DNA from: Streptomyces sp. TLI_053
Lineage (GTDB): Bacteria; Actinomycetota; Actinomycetes; Streptomycetales; Streptomycetaceae
Assembly: GCF_900105395.1 (NCBI RefSeq)
Contig: NZ_LT629775.1
Coordinates: 5,664,001-5,728,000, forward strand
Length of the DNA: 64,000 bases
Direction of reading: 5' to 3'
Within the stretch, counting starts at the first letter, position 1; the number at the start of each line of letters is the position of its first letter. Positions 51,481 to 61,117 of this stretch are shown piece after piece. The position numbers and the translations under genes were made by a program. The notes beneath the pieces are model-generated. The model was not told the DNA's origin. It saw nothing but the letters and a program-made list of their open reading frames with translations, and did not search any database.

Positions 51481-53271
51481 ATGGTGGGTTCGGCTGACGG
51501 CCGGGAGTTCGACTACGACGTGGTCGTGGTCGGCTCCGGCTTCGGCGGTTCGGTCTCGGCGCTGCGGCTGACCGAGAAGGGGTACCGGGTCGCCGTCCTG
51601 GAGGCCGGGCGCCGCTTCGACCGCGACGAACTGCCCAGGAACTCCTGGGACGTCGCCAACTACCTGTGGGCGCCGAAGCTCGGCCTGTACGGCATCCAGC
51701 GCATCCACCTGCTGGCCAACGTGCTGATCCTGGCCGGTGCCGGGGTCGGCGGGGGCTCGCTGAACTACGCCAACACCCTGTACGTGCCGCCGAAGGCGTT
51801 CTTCGAGGACCGCCAGTGGCAGCACATCACGGACTGGCAGGAGGAGCTGGCGCCGTTCTACGACCAGGCGCGGCGGATGCTCGGGGTACGGCTCAACCCG
51901 ACCGTCACCCCCTCGGACGTCCACCTCCGGGCCGCCGCCGAGCGGATGGGTGTCGGTGACACCTTCCACATGGCGCCGGTCGGGGTGTTCTTCGGCGACG
52001 GCAAGGACTCCGACGGCACGGCGAAGGCGGCGCCCGGCGAGGAGGTGCCGGACCCGTACTTCGGCGGCGCCGGCCCGTCCCGGCGGTCCTGCGTCGAGTG
52101 CGGCGAGTGCATGACCGGCTGCCGCCACGGCGCCAAGAACATGCTCACCGAGAACTACCTGCACCTGGCCGAGCGGGGCGGCGCCGAGATCCACCCGCTC
52201 ACCACGGTGGCCCGGATCCGGGAGCGGGGCGAGGGCTTCGCGGTGGACGTCCGGCGCACCGACGCCCGTTCCACCACCGACCGGGTCAAGGCCGGGGCGC
52301 GGACCATCACGGCCGCCCGGGTGGTGGTCGCGGCCGGGACCTACGGCACCCAGAACCTGCTGCACCGGATGCGGGCGGACGGACACCTGCCCCGGATCTC
52401 CGCCCGGCTCGGCGAGCTGACCAGGACCAACTCCGAGGCGCTGGTGGGCGCGCAGACCACCGACCGGCGGTACGGCGCCCGCGCGGACTTCACCAAGGGC
52501 GTGGCGATCACCTCCTCGATCCACCCGGACGGGAACACCCACATCGAGCCGGTCCGCTACGGCAAGGGCTCCAACGCGATGGGCGCGCTCTCGATCGCCC
52601 AGGTGCGTGGTGGCGGGCGGATCCCGCGCTGGCTGCGCTACCTCGGCAACTCGGTCAAGCACCCGGTGACCTTCGGCCGCTCGATGAACCAGCACCGGTG
52701 GTCGGAGAAGACGATCATCGGCCTGGTGATGCAGTCGCTGGACAACTCGATCACCGTCTCGCTGAAGGAGAAGGGCCTCGGCAAGGGCACGCTGACCTCC
52801 CGGCAGGGCCACGGCGCGCCCAACCCCACCTGGATCCCGGCCGCCGAGCAGGGCGCGCAGGCGCTCGCCGAGGAGATCAACGGCTTCGCCGGCAGCAGCG
52901 TCGGCGAGATCTTCGACATCCCGCTGACCGCCCACTTCCTCGGCGGCTGCGCGATCGGCGACTCGCCGGAGACCGGCGTGGTCGATCCCTACCACCGGCT
53001 CTACGGCCACCCCGGGATCAGTGTGGTGGACGGCGCGGCGGTCTCCGCCAACCTGGGCGTCAACCCGTCGCTGACGATCACGGCGCAGGCCGAGCGGGCG
53101 ATGTCGATGTGGCCCAACAAGGGCGAGGAGGACACCCGGCCGGCCGCCGGCGAGGCCTACCGCCGGGTCGCCGCGGTCGCGCCCGTCGCACCGGCGGTGC
53201 CGGAGGACGCGTTCGGCGCCCTGCGGCTGCCGCTGCTGGCGGTGCCCGAGGTGCCGAAGAGGCGGGACTGA
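51481..53271 (+). CDS. GMC-family oxidoreductase with Fe-S-type Cys motif (ChoD-like)
   Basis: This is a 596-residue FAD enzyme from ATG 51481 (AAGGAGCAGAGGAAG upstream). The FAD dinucleotide fold is VVVGSGFGGSVSALRL near residues 14-30. The GMC motif AGAGVGGGSLNYANTLYVPP and C-terminal SVVDGAAVSANLGVNPSLTI are present. A CxxCxxCxxxC motif (Cys204, 207, 210, 214) suggests a [4Fe-4S] cluster. It resembles the mycobacterial ChoD annotated next to guaB3; steroid oxidation is not established. No twin-Arg signal is seen, so it is probably cytoplasmic. Confidence 0.88.
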   Translation: MVGSADGREFDYDVVVVGSGFGGSVSALRLTEKGYRVAVLEAGRRFDRDELPRNSWDVANYLWAPKLGLYGIQRIHLLANVLILAGAGVGGGSLNYANTLYVPPKAFFEDRQWQHITDWQEELAPFYDQARRMLGVRLNPTVTPSDVHLRAAAERMGVGDTFHMAPVGVFFGDGKDSDGTAKAAPGEEVPDPYFGGAGPSRRSCVECGECMTGCRHGAKNMLTENYLHLAERGGAEIHPLTTVARIRERGEGFAVDVRRTDARSTTDRVKAGARTITAARVVVAAGTYGTQNLLHRMRADGHLPRISARLGELTRTNSEALVGAQTTDRRYGARADFTKGVAITSSIHPDGNTHIEPVRYGKGSNAMGALSIAQVRGGGRIPRWLRYLGNSVKHPVTFGRSMNQHRWSEKTIIGLVMQSLDNSITVSLKEKGLGKGTLTSRQGHGAPNPTWIPAAEQGAQALAEEINGFAGSSVGEIFDIPLTAHFLGGCAIGDSPETGVVDPYHRLYGHPGISVVDGAAVSANLGVNPSLTITAQAERAMSMWPNKGEEDTRPAAGEAYRRVAAVAPVAPAVPEDAFGALRLPLLAVPEVPKRRD

Positions 53272-53276
53272 GCACG

Positions 53277-53317
53277 GCCGGGGGTCGCGCCGCGCTCCGG
53301 GCGGCGCGGCCCCCGGC
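53277..53317 (+). terminator. Terminator after the GMC oxidoreductase gene
   Basis: A 17-bp inverted repeat with one G-U pair (53277-53293 with 53301-53317, 7-base loop). Confidence 0.82.
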
Positions 53318-53432
53318 GTCTCCCCGTCCGGTCCGTGGACGGTGACCGGTTGACAGCTGTCCGTGCCCGATGAAAGAAAGGGGCGCCCTGGGGGACCAGG
53401 CGATCGTTCGTTCGGACGGGGGGACGCGGCCC

Positions 53433-55247
53433 ATGGCCATCTGCGCATCCTGCGGCGCGGTTTCGGCGGGAGGGACGCCGGTCTGCGCGTCCTGCGGACG
53501 GCCGACGGTGCCGCCGCCTTTGCTGCCCCCGCCTTTGCTGCCGCCGCCGCTTCTTCCTCCGCCGCCCGCCGAACCGCCGACCGGGCCGGGTGCGGCCGGA
53601 CCGGTGGACCTGCCGCCGCCGGTGCTGCCCCCGGCACCGCCGGCCGCACCGCCCGCCCCTCCTGCCCCGGCCGCCCCGCCCTCGCTGACGAAGCCGGGCG
53701 CCGGAGCGCCGGTGGCGGGACCCGGTGCACCCCTGCCCCCGGAGCTGCCGCCGCCGGTGCTGCCGCCGCCGGTGCTGCCCCCGGCGCCGCCGGTCGGCGG
53801 GCCGTGGGGTGCCGGCCGGCCCTACGACCCGGCCGCCGGCCGGCCCGCCGCGCTCGCCGGGCTGATCGGCGCCGACTGGCGCCCGGCGCTGCGGGCGGTC
53901 GTGGCGCCGACCGCCGTCCTGCTGCTGGCCGCCCTGATCGCCGCCGTCCCGGAGAGCGACTACTACTCCGCCCCCTTCGACTCGCCGCCCTTCGGCAAGC
54001 GCCTCGGCAGCTCGCTGGCCATGGCGCTGGGTGCGCTCGGCGCGCCGTACCGGCTGAGCCTCGGCACCGAGTGGGGCGAGAGCTCGTCGGTGTTCCGCGC
54101 CCTGCCGATGACCGTCACCGTGCTCTGGCTGCTCGCGCTCTGGCTCGGCCTGCGGGTCGGCGCCCGCAGCCGGCAGCAGCGCACCGGCGAGCAGCAGACC
54201 CGTCGGCAGGCGGCCGCCGAGGCCGTGCGCACCGCCGTCGTGGCCGCCGCCGCGACCCTGCTGCTCGGTCTGGTCGGCGGCACGCGGTGGCACCCCGGCG
54301 GCCGCGGCCTCGGCATGGACTCCGCGGACGCGCTCCAGGGGCTCGGTCGGACGACCTACGGCGCGTCGGCCGGCTGGTGGGAGGCGGTCGCCTGGACGGC
54401 CCTGCTCGCCGGCCTGCTCGCCTTCGCGGTGCACGGCACGGACGCGCTGCGCTGGGCGGCCTGGCGCAACCGGGCGGTGCGCGGCTGGGCGGTCGCGGGT
54501 CTGGCGGCCGGGCGCGCGCTGGCGGTCTCGGTGGCGCTGGCGGCGGTGGCCGGCTTCGTGCTGGTCGCCGTCCGGGCCGACGGCGACCTGACCGGTGCCG
54601 CGGTCGCCTTCCTGCCCAACCTCGGTCTGCTGCTGCTCGGGGTGGGCTCCGGGGCGGTGTTCCGGGCCGGCAGCTCCGTCGCGTCCGACGGGGTGCCGGA
54701 CTGGCGGACGCGGCCGTACGACGCGAACGAGTACTCCTTCTTCGACCCGGGCACCGCGGGGGCCGACTGGCGCTGGTCCGTCCTGCTCGCGCTGGTCTCG
54801 GCGGTGGTGCTGGGCCGGACGGCGTTCCGGCGACGGCTCGACCCGGCGGACCGGCTGCGGCTGGCCGCCGTGTACGCGGTCGGGCTCAGCCTGCTGATGC
54901 TGGTCGCGGGGACGCTGGTGTCCACCGAGTCCGTGGTCGGTCCGCTCCTCCGCTCCCGGGACTTCGGCTCCGAGGACTCGCTCTCCCTGGTGCCGTGGAC
55001 GCTGCTGGTGGCCAACGCGGTCTGGGCGGCCGTGGGCGCGCTGGCGGTGCCCCCGCTGCTGGCCGCGCTCGACCGCCCGTCGGCCCCGCCGGCGGACCGG
55101 GACCCGGGGGAGCCCGGGGCGGAGTCCGCCGGGGTGACGCCGATGGTGCTGGAGGTGGTCGATTCGGAGGACGGTCGGCGCCCGGCCGCACCGGTACCGG
55201 AGGACGGCGGCCCGGTGGACCCGAGCGTGTGGAGCCGGCGACCCTGA
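53433..55247 (+). CDS. Zinc-ribbon, proline-rich multi-TM membrane protein
   Basis: This is a 604-residue protein. ATG 53433 (MAICASCGAV) has GGGGGGACG upstream and places the zinc ribbon (CASCG...CASCGRP) at the very N terminus; ATG 53370 would add 21 residues. Residues ~25-130 are repetitive (PPPLL, PPPVL, PAPP). About eight TM helices follow between 140 and 540, the last before a polar tail. No known family is recognised. The zinc ribbon-plus-disordered-linker layout resembles proteins that sense or tether at the membrane. Confidence 0.8.
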   Translation: MAICASCGAVSAGGTPVCASCGRPTVPPPLLPPPLLPPPLLPPPPAEPPTGPGAAGPVDLPPPVLPPAPPAAPPAPPAPAAPPSLTKPGAGAPVAGPGAPLPPELPPPVLPPPVLPPAPPVGGPWGAGRPYDPAAGRPAALAGLIGADWRPALRAVVAPTAVLLLAALIAAVPESDYYSAPFDSPPFGKRLGSSLAMALGALGAPYRLSLGTEWGESSSVFRALPMTVTVLWLLALWLGLRVGARSRQQRTGEQQTRRQAAAEAVRTAVVAAAATLLLGLVGGTRWHPGGRGLGMDSADALQGLGRTTYGASAGWWEAVAWTALLAGLLAFAVHGTDALRWAAWRNRAVRGWAVAGLAAGRALAVSVALAAVAGFVLVAVRADGDLTGAAVAFLPNLGLLLLGVGSGAVFRAGSSVASDGVPDWRTRPYDANEYSFFDPGTAGADWRWSVLLALVSAVVLGRTAFRRRLDPADRLRLAAVYAVGLSLLMLVAGTLVSTESVVGPLLRSRDFGSEDSLSLVPWTLLVANAVWAAVGALAVPPLLAALDRPSAPPADRDPGEPGAESAGVTPMVLEVVDSEDGRRPAAPVPEDGGPVDPSVWSRRP

Positions 55248-55326
55248 TTGTGGAGCCGGCGCCCCCGATAGGGCCTCTCCTGCGGAGCGCTGTCGGAAGC
55301 GGGCCGGAAACCGACCCCGGACAGGG

Positions 55327-55360
55327 CAAAGGGCCCCGCGGGGGAACGGGGCCCTTTGTC
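55327..55360 (+). terminator. Terminator after the zinc-ribbon membrane protein
   Basis: A perfect 12-bp stem CAAAGGGCCCCG/CGGGGCCCTTTG (55327-55338 with 55347-55358). Confidence 0.82.
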
Positions 55361-56279
55361 GCTCAGCACCCGGCGTCAGGGCCGCGCCGGTGCTGGGGTG
55401 ACGGCGCCGGGGGAGGAGCGCCGTCCGGTCGAATGGCCGATGGGTCGCGCGTCGCCGCGGATCCGGCGGGGTGGGCCGGCGCGCGCGGGCGCACAAGGCC
55501 GTGGCGGTGGTCCCGGACGCATGCCTGCGTCGAGCCTTCGCTCACGGAGCGTGAGGTGATAATCGTTGCCACCGCGGGTCTCGGCGGCATCGACCGGCAC
55601 TCCGCGGATGGCGCTCGGGCCATCGGGAGAACCTCTTCCGAACAGCATCGTGCTGGACGAAGGGCTTGCTCTGCAACCGATTCGGCATGATTCGGTACAG
55701 GCCGTTTCCGGCCGGGCCGGTCGCCGGCCCGGGTCGGGGCGGTCCCACCGGGTGCCGGACGGGGTGACGGCGGGGCGACATCGATGATCACCGTGTGTAG
55801 TGGCTCCGCTCGGAGCGCACAGAGACGCGCGTAGCGGCGCGGGGACGGGGACCGGGGTGCGCCGGGATCGCACCGGGTGCGGCGGCCGGCACCGGGCGTC
55901 CCCGGCGGCCGACCGCCCCACCTCCTTGGTCCAGTCGCGGCCGGGGTCGCTGTCCCCTGCTGGCCGGCCGCAGCACCCGCGCACGGTCCCACGGCGCGGC
56001 GCTCCCCGGTCTGACCGGTTCCGCGACCGCGCCACGCGCGCCGGTGGACTGGTTGAGCTCCACGCGTGGTCCTGCACTGCCGTACGGGGCGCCCTGGCCG
56101 GGGCGGGGTGACGCGTCTGGCGGACGCGGCGCGGTCGTACGGTCCGCCCGGAGCAACGAACCGGCCGCCGCGACGGTCACGGCCGCGGGGGCGGGCAGAC
56201 GAGTGAAACCGGCCAGCCCGGTAGACTCGACGGCAGACCCCCGCCCGTCGCCCGGCGCACACCCTCCGAGGGGCGCGCC
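55361..56279. other. Long stretch without a recognisable gene (~920 bp)
   Basis: None of the open frames here has Streptomyces-like third-position bias, a Shine-Dalgarno and a recognisable protein together. Around 55,540-55,700 the base composition drops and one plus frame reads SLTEREVIIVATAGLGG, faintly like a LuxR HTH start, without a helix-turn-helix after it. It may be a gene remnant, an untranslated leader of guaA or a small RNA locus. Confidence 0.5.
56222..56227 (+). promoter_or_regulatory. Candidate -10 of guaA
   Basis: TAGACT, ~92 bp before the guaA start, with no clear -35. Confidence 0.45.
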
Positions 56280-56318
56280 GTGTGCGACACCTTTCGTACC
56301 GCTGCCGGAAGGCCGTCT

Positions 56319-57917
<1,599 letters not shown>

Positions 57918-57950
57918 ACTCCCCGCCCCGGCCGGTCCCGAACCGGTTCT

Positions 57951-58000
57951 GAACGACCGTGCCGCCGCTCCCGTACCGGGGAGCGGCGGCACGGTCGTTC
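57951..58000 (+). terminator. Terminator after guaA
   Basis: A perfect 22-bp inverted repeat (57951-57972 with 57979-58000, 6-base loop), the longest stem in the window. Confidence 0.88.
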
Positions 58001-58111
58001 CGTGTCCGCGGGCACCCGGCGGGTGGGCCGTCCCACCGAAAGCGTTCACGACCGGGCAGAATGCGTCCGGACCTGTCAGGCGGTGACGGGCCGGCGAGGA
58101 AGGTGTGGGGA

Positions 58112-59188
58112 ATGTCGGAGGCCAGTAGCTCCGTGGCGGCCGGGCCGGGTCCGGCCGCCGGCATCGGCGACGGTACGGCCGGACCGCCCCCGGGCGGCGG
58201 CGAGGGTTCGGGGCCGGCGGGCAGAGCCGGGCGGGTCGCCGCCTGGAAGGCGGCCGGCTCGCGGCTCGCGCTGCTGCCGCTGCGACTCTTCCTCGGGGTC
58301 ACCTTCGTCTACGCGGCGCTCGACAAGCTCTCCGACAGCCACTACCTGGCCGGCGCCGGCGACCCGGCCTCGTTCGTCTCGCAGACCCGCGCCGCCAAGG
58401 GCTCCAGCCCGATCTCCTTCCTGCTCGGCCCGGCCCTCGACCACCCCACGCCGTTCGCCCTGCTGGTCGCCTTCGGCGAGCTGGCGGTGGGTCTGGGCAC
58501 CCTGCTCGGCCTCTGGGGCCGGCTCGCCGCCGCCGGCGGGGCCCTGATCGGGCTCAGCCTCTGGCTCACCGTCAGCTGGAACGTCTCGCCCTACTACCTC
58601 GGCAACGACCTCGTCTATCTGATGGCCTGGACGCCGCTGCTGCTGGCCGGCACCCCCCACCTGTCGGTGGACGGCTACCTCGCCCGGCGGGCCGGCCGGG
58701 ACCGGCTCCGCGGCCTGGCCGAGGACCACGTCCGGCGGCGTGCCCTGATGGACGGCGGCATCGCGGCCGTCGCGATGGGCGGGGCCGGGCTGCTCACCGG
58801 CTCGCTCACCGCCACCTTCGGACGGGACGAGCCCGTCGCGAAGGCGAAGCAGCCCGCGGCCCCGGCGCCGGCCGGCCCGCCGGTCACGGTCGACGCCGCG
58901 AGCGTCCCGGTCGGCGGCTCGGCCCAGGTCAAGGACCCGGTCAGCGGCGACGCGGTCTACGTGGTGCAGCCCAAGGCGGGCCAGTACTGCGCTTTCTCCT
59001 CGGTCTGCACCCACTCCGGCTGCGCGGTCGACGCGCCCAAGAACGGCCAGCTGTACTGCCCGTGCCACGGCTCCCGGTTCGACGCGGCGACCGGGGCGGT
59101 GCTGAACGGGCCGGCCACCAAGCCGCTGCCGAAGTACCCGGTCACCAAGGAGGGCGACAAGCTGCGCCTGGGGCCGGTGGAGGGCTGA
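58112..59188 (+). CDS. DoxX membrane domain fused to a Rieske [2Fe-2S] domain
   Basis: This is a 358-residue protein from ATG 58112 (GAGGAAGG Shine-Dalgarno). Residues 50-185 form a DoxX-type four-TM bundle (LRLFLGVTFVYAALDKL, FGELAVGLGTLLGLWGRLAAAGG, WTPLLLAG). A basic loop and a further hydrophobic segment (about 213-232) lead to an extracytoplasmic Ala/Pro linker and a Rieske domain (about 258-355). Cluster ligands are Cys299/His301 (CTH) and Cys316/His319 (CPCH), with the Cys304-Cys318 disulfide pair. A membrane quinone- or sulfur-linked electron-transfer role is inferred. Confidence 0.9.
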   Translation: MSEASSSVAAGPGPAAGIGDGTAGPPPGGGEGSGPAGRAGRVAAWKAAGSRLALLPLRLFLGVTFVYAALDKLSDSHYLAGAGDPASFVSQTRAAKGSSPISFLLGPALDHPTPFALLVAFGELAVGLGTLLGLWGRLAAAGGALIGLSLWLTVSWNVSPYYLGNDLVYLMAWTPLLLAGTPHLSVDGYLARRAGRDRLRGLAEDHVRRRALMDGGIAAVAMGGAGLLTGSLTATFGRDEPVAKAKQPAAPAPAGPPVTVDAASVPVGGSAQVKDPVSGDAVYVVQPKAGQYCAFSSVCTHSGCAVDAPKNGQLYCPCHGSRFDAATGAVLNGPATKPLPKYPVTKEGDKLRLGPVEG

Positions 59189-59199
59189 CGCCCCGCCGG

Positions 59200-59225
59200 G
59201 GGCCGGTCCCGCGGAGGACCGGCCC
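59200..59225. terminator. Bidirectional terminator
   Basis: A 10-bp stem GGGCCGGTCC/GGACCGGCCC (59200-59209 with 59216-59225) between convergent genes. Confidence 0.7.
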
Positions 59226-59231
59226 GTACGG

Positions 59232-59447
59232 TCAGTCCTGCCGGGGCTCCTCCGGCCGGGAGCGGCGCACCGCCGCCGCCACCGCCCCGGCCAGGCCGCC
59301 CAGGCCCAGCACGATGAAGGTCACCGGGATGACGATCCGGCCGTTGACCGAGACGTCGTTCACCGCCGCCACCAGGTAGAGCACCGCGATCACGGTGAAC
59401 AGGCCCCCCGCGATCAGCGAGAAGAGATCGAGCTGGTGCTTCCTCAC
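59232..59447 (-). CDS. Small two-TM membrane protein
   Basis: This is a 71-residue protein from GTG 59447, overlapping the stop of the upstream PspC/LiaF-like gene (GTGA), so it is coupled to it. Two hydrophobic segments (about 7-29 and 36-58) are joined by a short loop NDVSVNGR. The tail is basic then acidic (RRSRPEEPRQD). It is not in a family I know; its operon suggests a part in the envelope-stress module. Confidence 0.8.
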   Translation of the reverse strand: MRKHQLDLFSLIAGGLFTVIAVLYLVAAVNDVSVNGRIVIPVTFIVLGLGGLAGAVAAAVRRSRPEEPRQD

Positions 59448-60985
59448 TTCTGGACCACCTTGATGTTGCCGAGCCCGATCCGCAGCGCGAGGTCGAGCGT
59501 TCCCTTGGATGTCTGTCCGTTCGCCGGCAGCACCTGGTAGCTGCGCCTGCCCGGGCCGTTGTCGGGGCCGTCGAGGCCCGGTGCCTGGACCTGGCCCAGC
59601 CCCACCTCGGTCCGTACGTTCACCGTCACGTCGGACGGCACCGTCACGGTCATGTCCCCGGCGCCGAGTTCCACCTCGGTGGCCAGGGTCGCGCCGGCCG
59701 GGTCGAGCCCGCCGAGGTCCAGCCGCACCGTGCCGACCCCCAGCGTGTACTTGGGTTCCAGCCGGCCCGCCGTGACGGCCGTCCAGGTCCGCTCGCCGAG
59801 CAGGTTCTGCGCCGAGACCGAGGACTGGCCGACCACGGTCAGCGCGACGGTCAGCAGTACACCCGGGACCACCAGCCGGCGGGCCCGGCCGAACTTCGCG
59901 CCGAGCAGCAGGGTCAGACCGATCACCAGCAGCGCCGTCGCCAGCACACCGCCGGCGCCCACCGTCCCGCCGTCGGCGGAGGCGGACCAGACCGCGCTGG
60001 CCGCGCCCACCGCCAGCAGCAGGCCGATCAGGCCGAGCGGGGAGCGTTCGCGCCGGTGCACCACCACGGGCGGGTGCGGCGCGGACGGCGTGGTCGGACC
60101 GGTCCCCTTGCGCAGCGGGTCGCCCTCCGGCAGGTCGGTCCGCTGCCACCAGGGCCGGGCCGGGGTGCCGTACGGCGGGGTCGGGGTGCCGTACGGCGGC
60201 GCCGGGGGTGCGGGCGGACCGGGCGGTGCGGGCGCCTCCCCGCCGTACGGATTGCGCTCGGGGTGGCGCGGGTCCCACAGGTAGCCGGTCGGACCGGCGT
60301 GCGGGGTGTCGGCGGGGACGGTGCCGGCCGCCCGCTCCCGGGCATGCCGGGCCCGGGCGTCCTCGTCCTCCTCCGGCGGCCAGCGGTAGCCGCTCGCGGT
60401 GACCCCGGCGGCCGGTCCGGCGTCCGGGAAGTGGCGGTCGTACGGGCCGCCCGCACCGTGGGCGTGCGAGTGCCCGAACCCGTGGCCGCGGCGGCGGTTG
60501 CGCCGGCCCCGGATCCGGCCGCGCCGGCGCTCCGGGTCGTAGCGGACGGCGAGGAACACCATCCCGCCGAGCAGCAGCAGCGGGAACAGCTGGTCGCCGT
60601 CGCCCATCGAGGAGAAGAAGACGCCGGTGCCGATCACGGTCAGCAGCACCGCGCCGACCGACTGGCCGTCCACCCGTCCGGTGAGCACCCGCTGGAGCTC
60701 GGTGCGGCCCGAGCGGCCGCCGCCCTTGCCGTCCGCGCCGGGCTCGGTCGGCACGATCAGCCAGGCGAGTCCGTACAGGAAGAGGCCGAGACCGCCGGAG
60801 AGGCAGAGCACGACCGTGACGACGCGGAACACCACCGGGTCGATGTCCAGGTGCCGGCCGAGACCGCCGCAGACGCCGGCGACGACGCGGTGGCGCTCGG
60901 CCCGGGTCAGCGGCGGCCGGTCGGCGGCGCTCCGGGCGCCCGGCCCGGCCTCGTGGAGCTCCTCGGTACGGTGGTCTTCGGTCAT
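59444..60985 (-). CDS. PspC-domain membrane protein with LiaF-like C terminus
   Basis: This is a 513-residue protein from ATG 60985. The PspC domain (about 25-90) reads HRVVAGVCGGLGRHLDIDPV and GLFLYGLAWLIVP. Further TM segments and a His-rich basic loop (GHGFGHSHAHGAGG) follow, then a Pro/Tyr/Gly-rich cytoplasmic linker and four TMs (about 315-405). The C-terminal beta-repeat domain (about 410-513: LGVGTVRLDLGG, ELGAGDMTVTVPSDVTVNV, LRIGLGNIKVV) looks like the LiaF/DUF4097 cell-envelope-response domain. It is divergent from a PspC-histidine kinase. Confidence 0.86.
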   Translation of the reverse strand: MTEDHRTEELHEAGPGARSAADRPPLTRAERHRVVAGVCGGLGRHLDIDPVVFRVVTVVLCLSGGLGLFLYGLAWLIVPTEPGADGKGGGRSGRTELQRVLTGRVDGQSVGAVLLTVIGTGVFFSSMGDGDQLFPLLLLGGMVFLAVRYDPERRRGRIRGRRNRRRGHGFGHSHAHGAGGPYDRHFPDAGPAAGVTASGYRWPPEEDEDARARHARERAAGTVPADTPHAGPTGYLWDPRHPERNPYGGEAPAPPGPPAPPAPPYGTPTPPYGTPARPWWQRTDLPEGDPLRKGTGPTTPSAPHPPVVVHRRERSPLGLIGLLLAVGAASAVWSASADGGTVGAGGVLATALLVIGLTLLLGAKFGRARRLVVPGVLLTVALTVVGQSSVSAQNLLGERTWTAVTAGRLEPKYTLGVGTVRLDLGGLDPAGATLATEVELGAGDMTVTVPSDVTVNVRTEVGLGQVQAPGLDGPDNGPGRRSYQVLPANGQTSKGTLDLALRIGLGNIKVVQK

Positions 60986-60991
60986 GCCACC

Positions 60992-61020
60992 ATCCTGGTG
61001 GGTGCCGGAGCCCCGCCCAA
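60992..61020 (-). promoter_or_regulatory. Leaderless promoter of the PspC/LiaF-like gene
   Basis: On the minus strand TTGGGC (61020-61015), 17-bp spacer, CAGGAT (60997-60992), then 6 bases to ATG 60985. Confidence 0.6.
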
Positions 61021-61030
61021 CCGGTCCCGC

Positions 61031-61081
61031 CCCTGCTCGGACCCTGACTTGTCCCTGAGAAGGGTCAGGGCTCCACCCTGA
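61031..61081. repeat. Helically phased CCCTGA repeats
   Basis: CCCTGC at 61031, CCCTGA at 61042 and 61053, the inverse TCAGGG at 61065 and CCCTGA at 61076. Steps of 11, 11, 12 and 11 bp put all on one face of the helix. The array lies just upstream of the -35 of the minus-strand gene and upstream of the kinase -10. Likely binding sites for the adjacent NarL-type regulator. Confidence 0.7.
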
Positions 61082-61104
61082 TGCGTGCGGGTCCGCCCGC
61101 GTGG

Positions 61105-61117
61105 AACGATCGGTGCC
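61105..61117 (+). promoter_or_regulatory. Candidate -10 of the PspC-histidine kinase
   Basis: AACGAT (61105-61110) ends 7 bases before GTG 61118; no Shine-Dalgarno is present. Confidence 0.4.

Noticed and set aside
55363..56262. Minus-strand frame of 299 codons before guaA
   Set aside because: Arg/Pro-rich sequence without domain, Shine-Dalgarno or third-position GC bias. It is treated as non-coding.
59232..60278. Long minus-strand frame joining the 71-residue protein to an upstream extension
   Set aside because: The upstream part overlaps the PspC/LiaF-like gene in another frame. GTG 59447 with a GTGA overlap is the better start.
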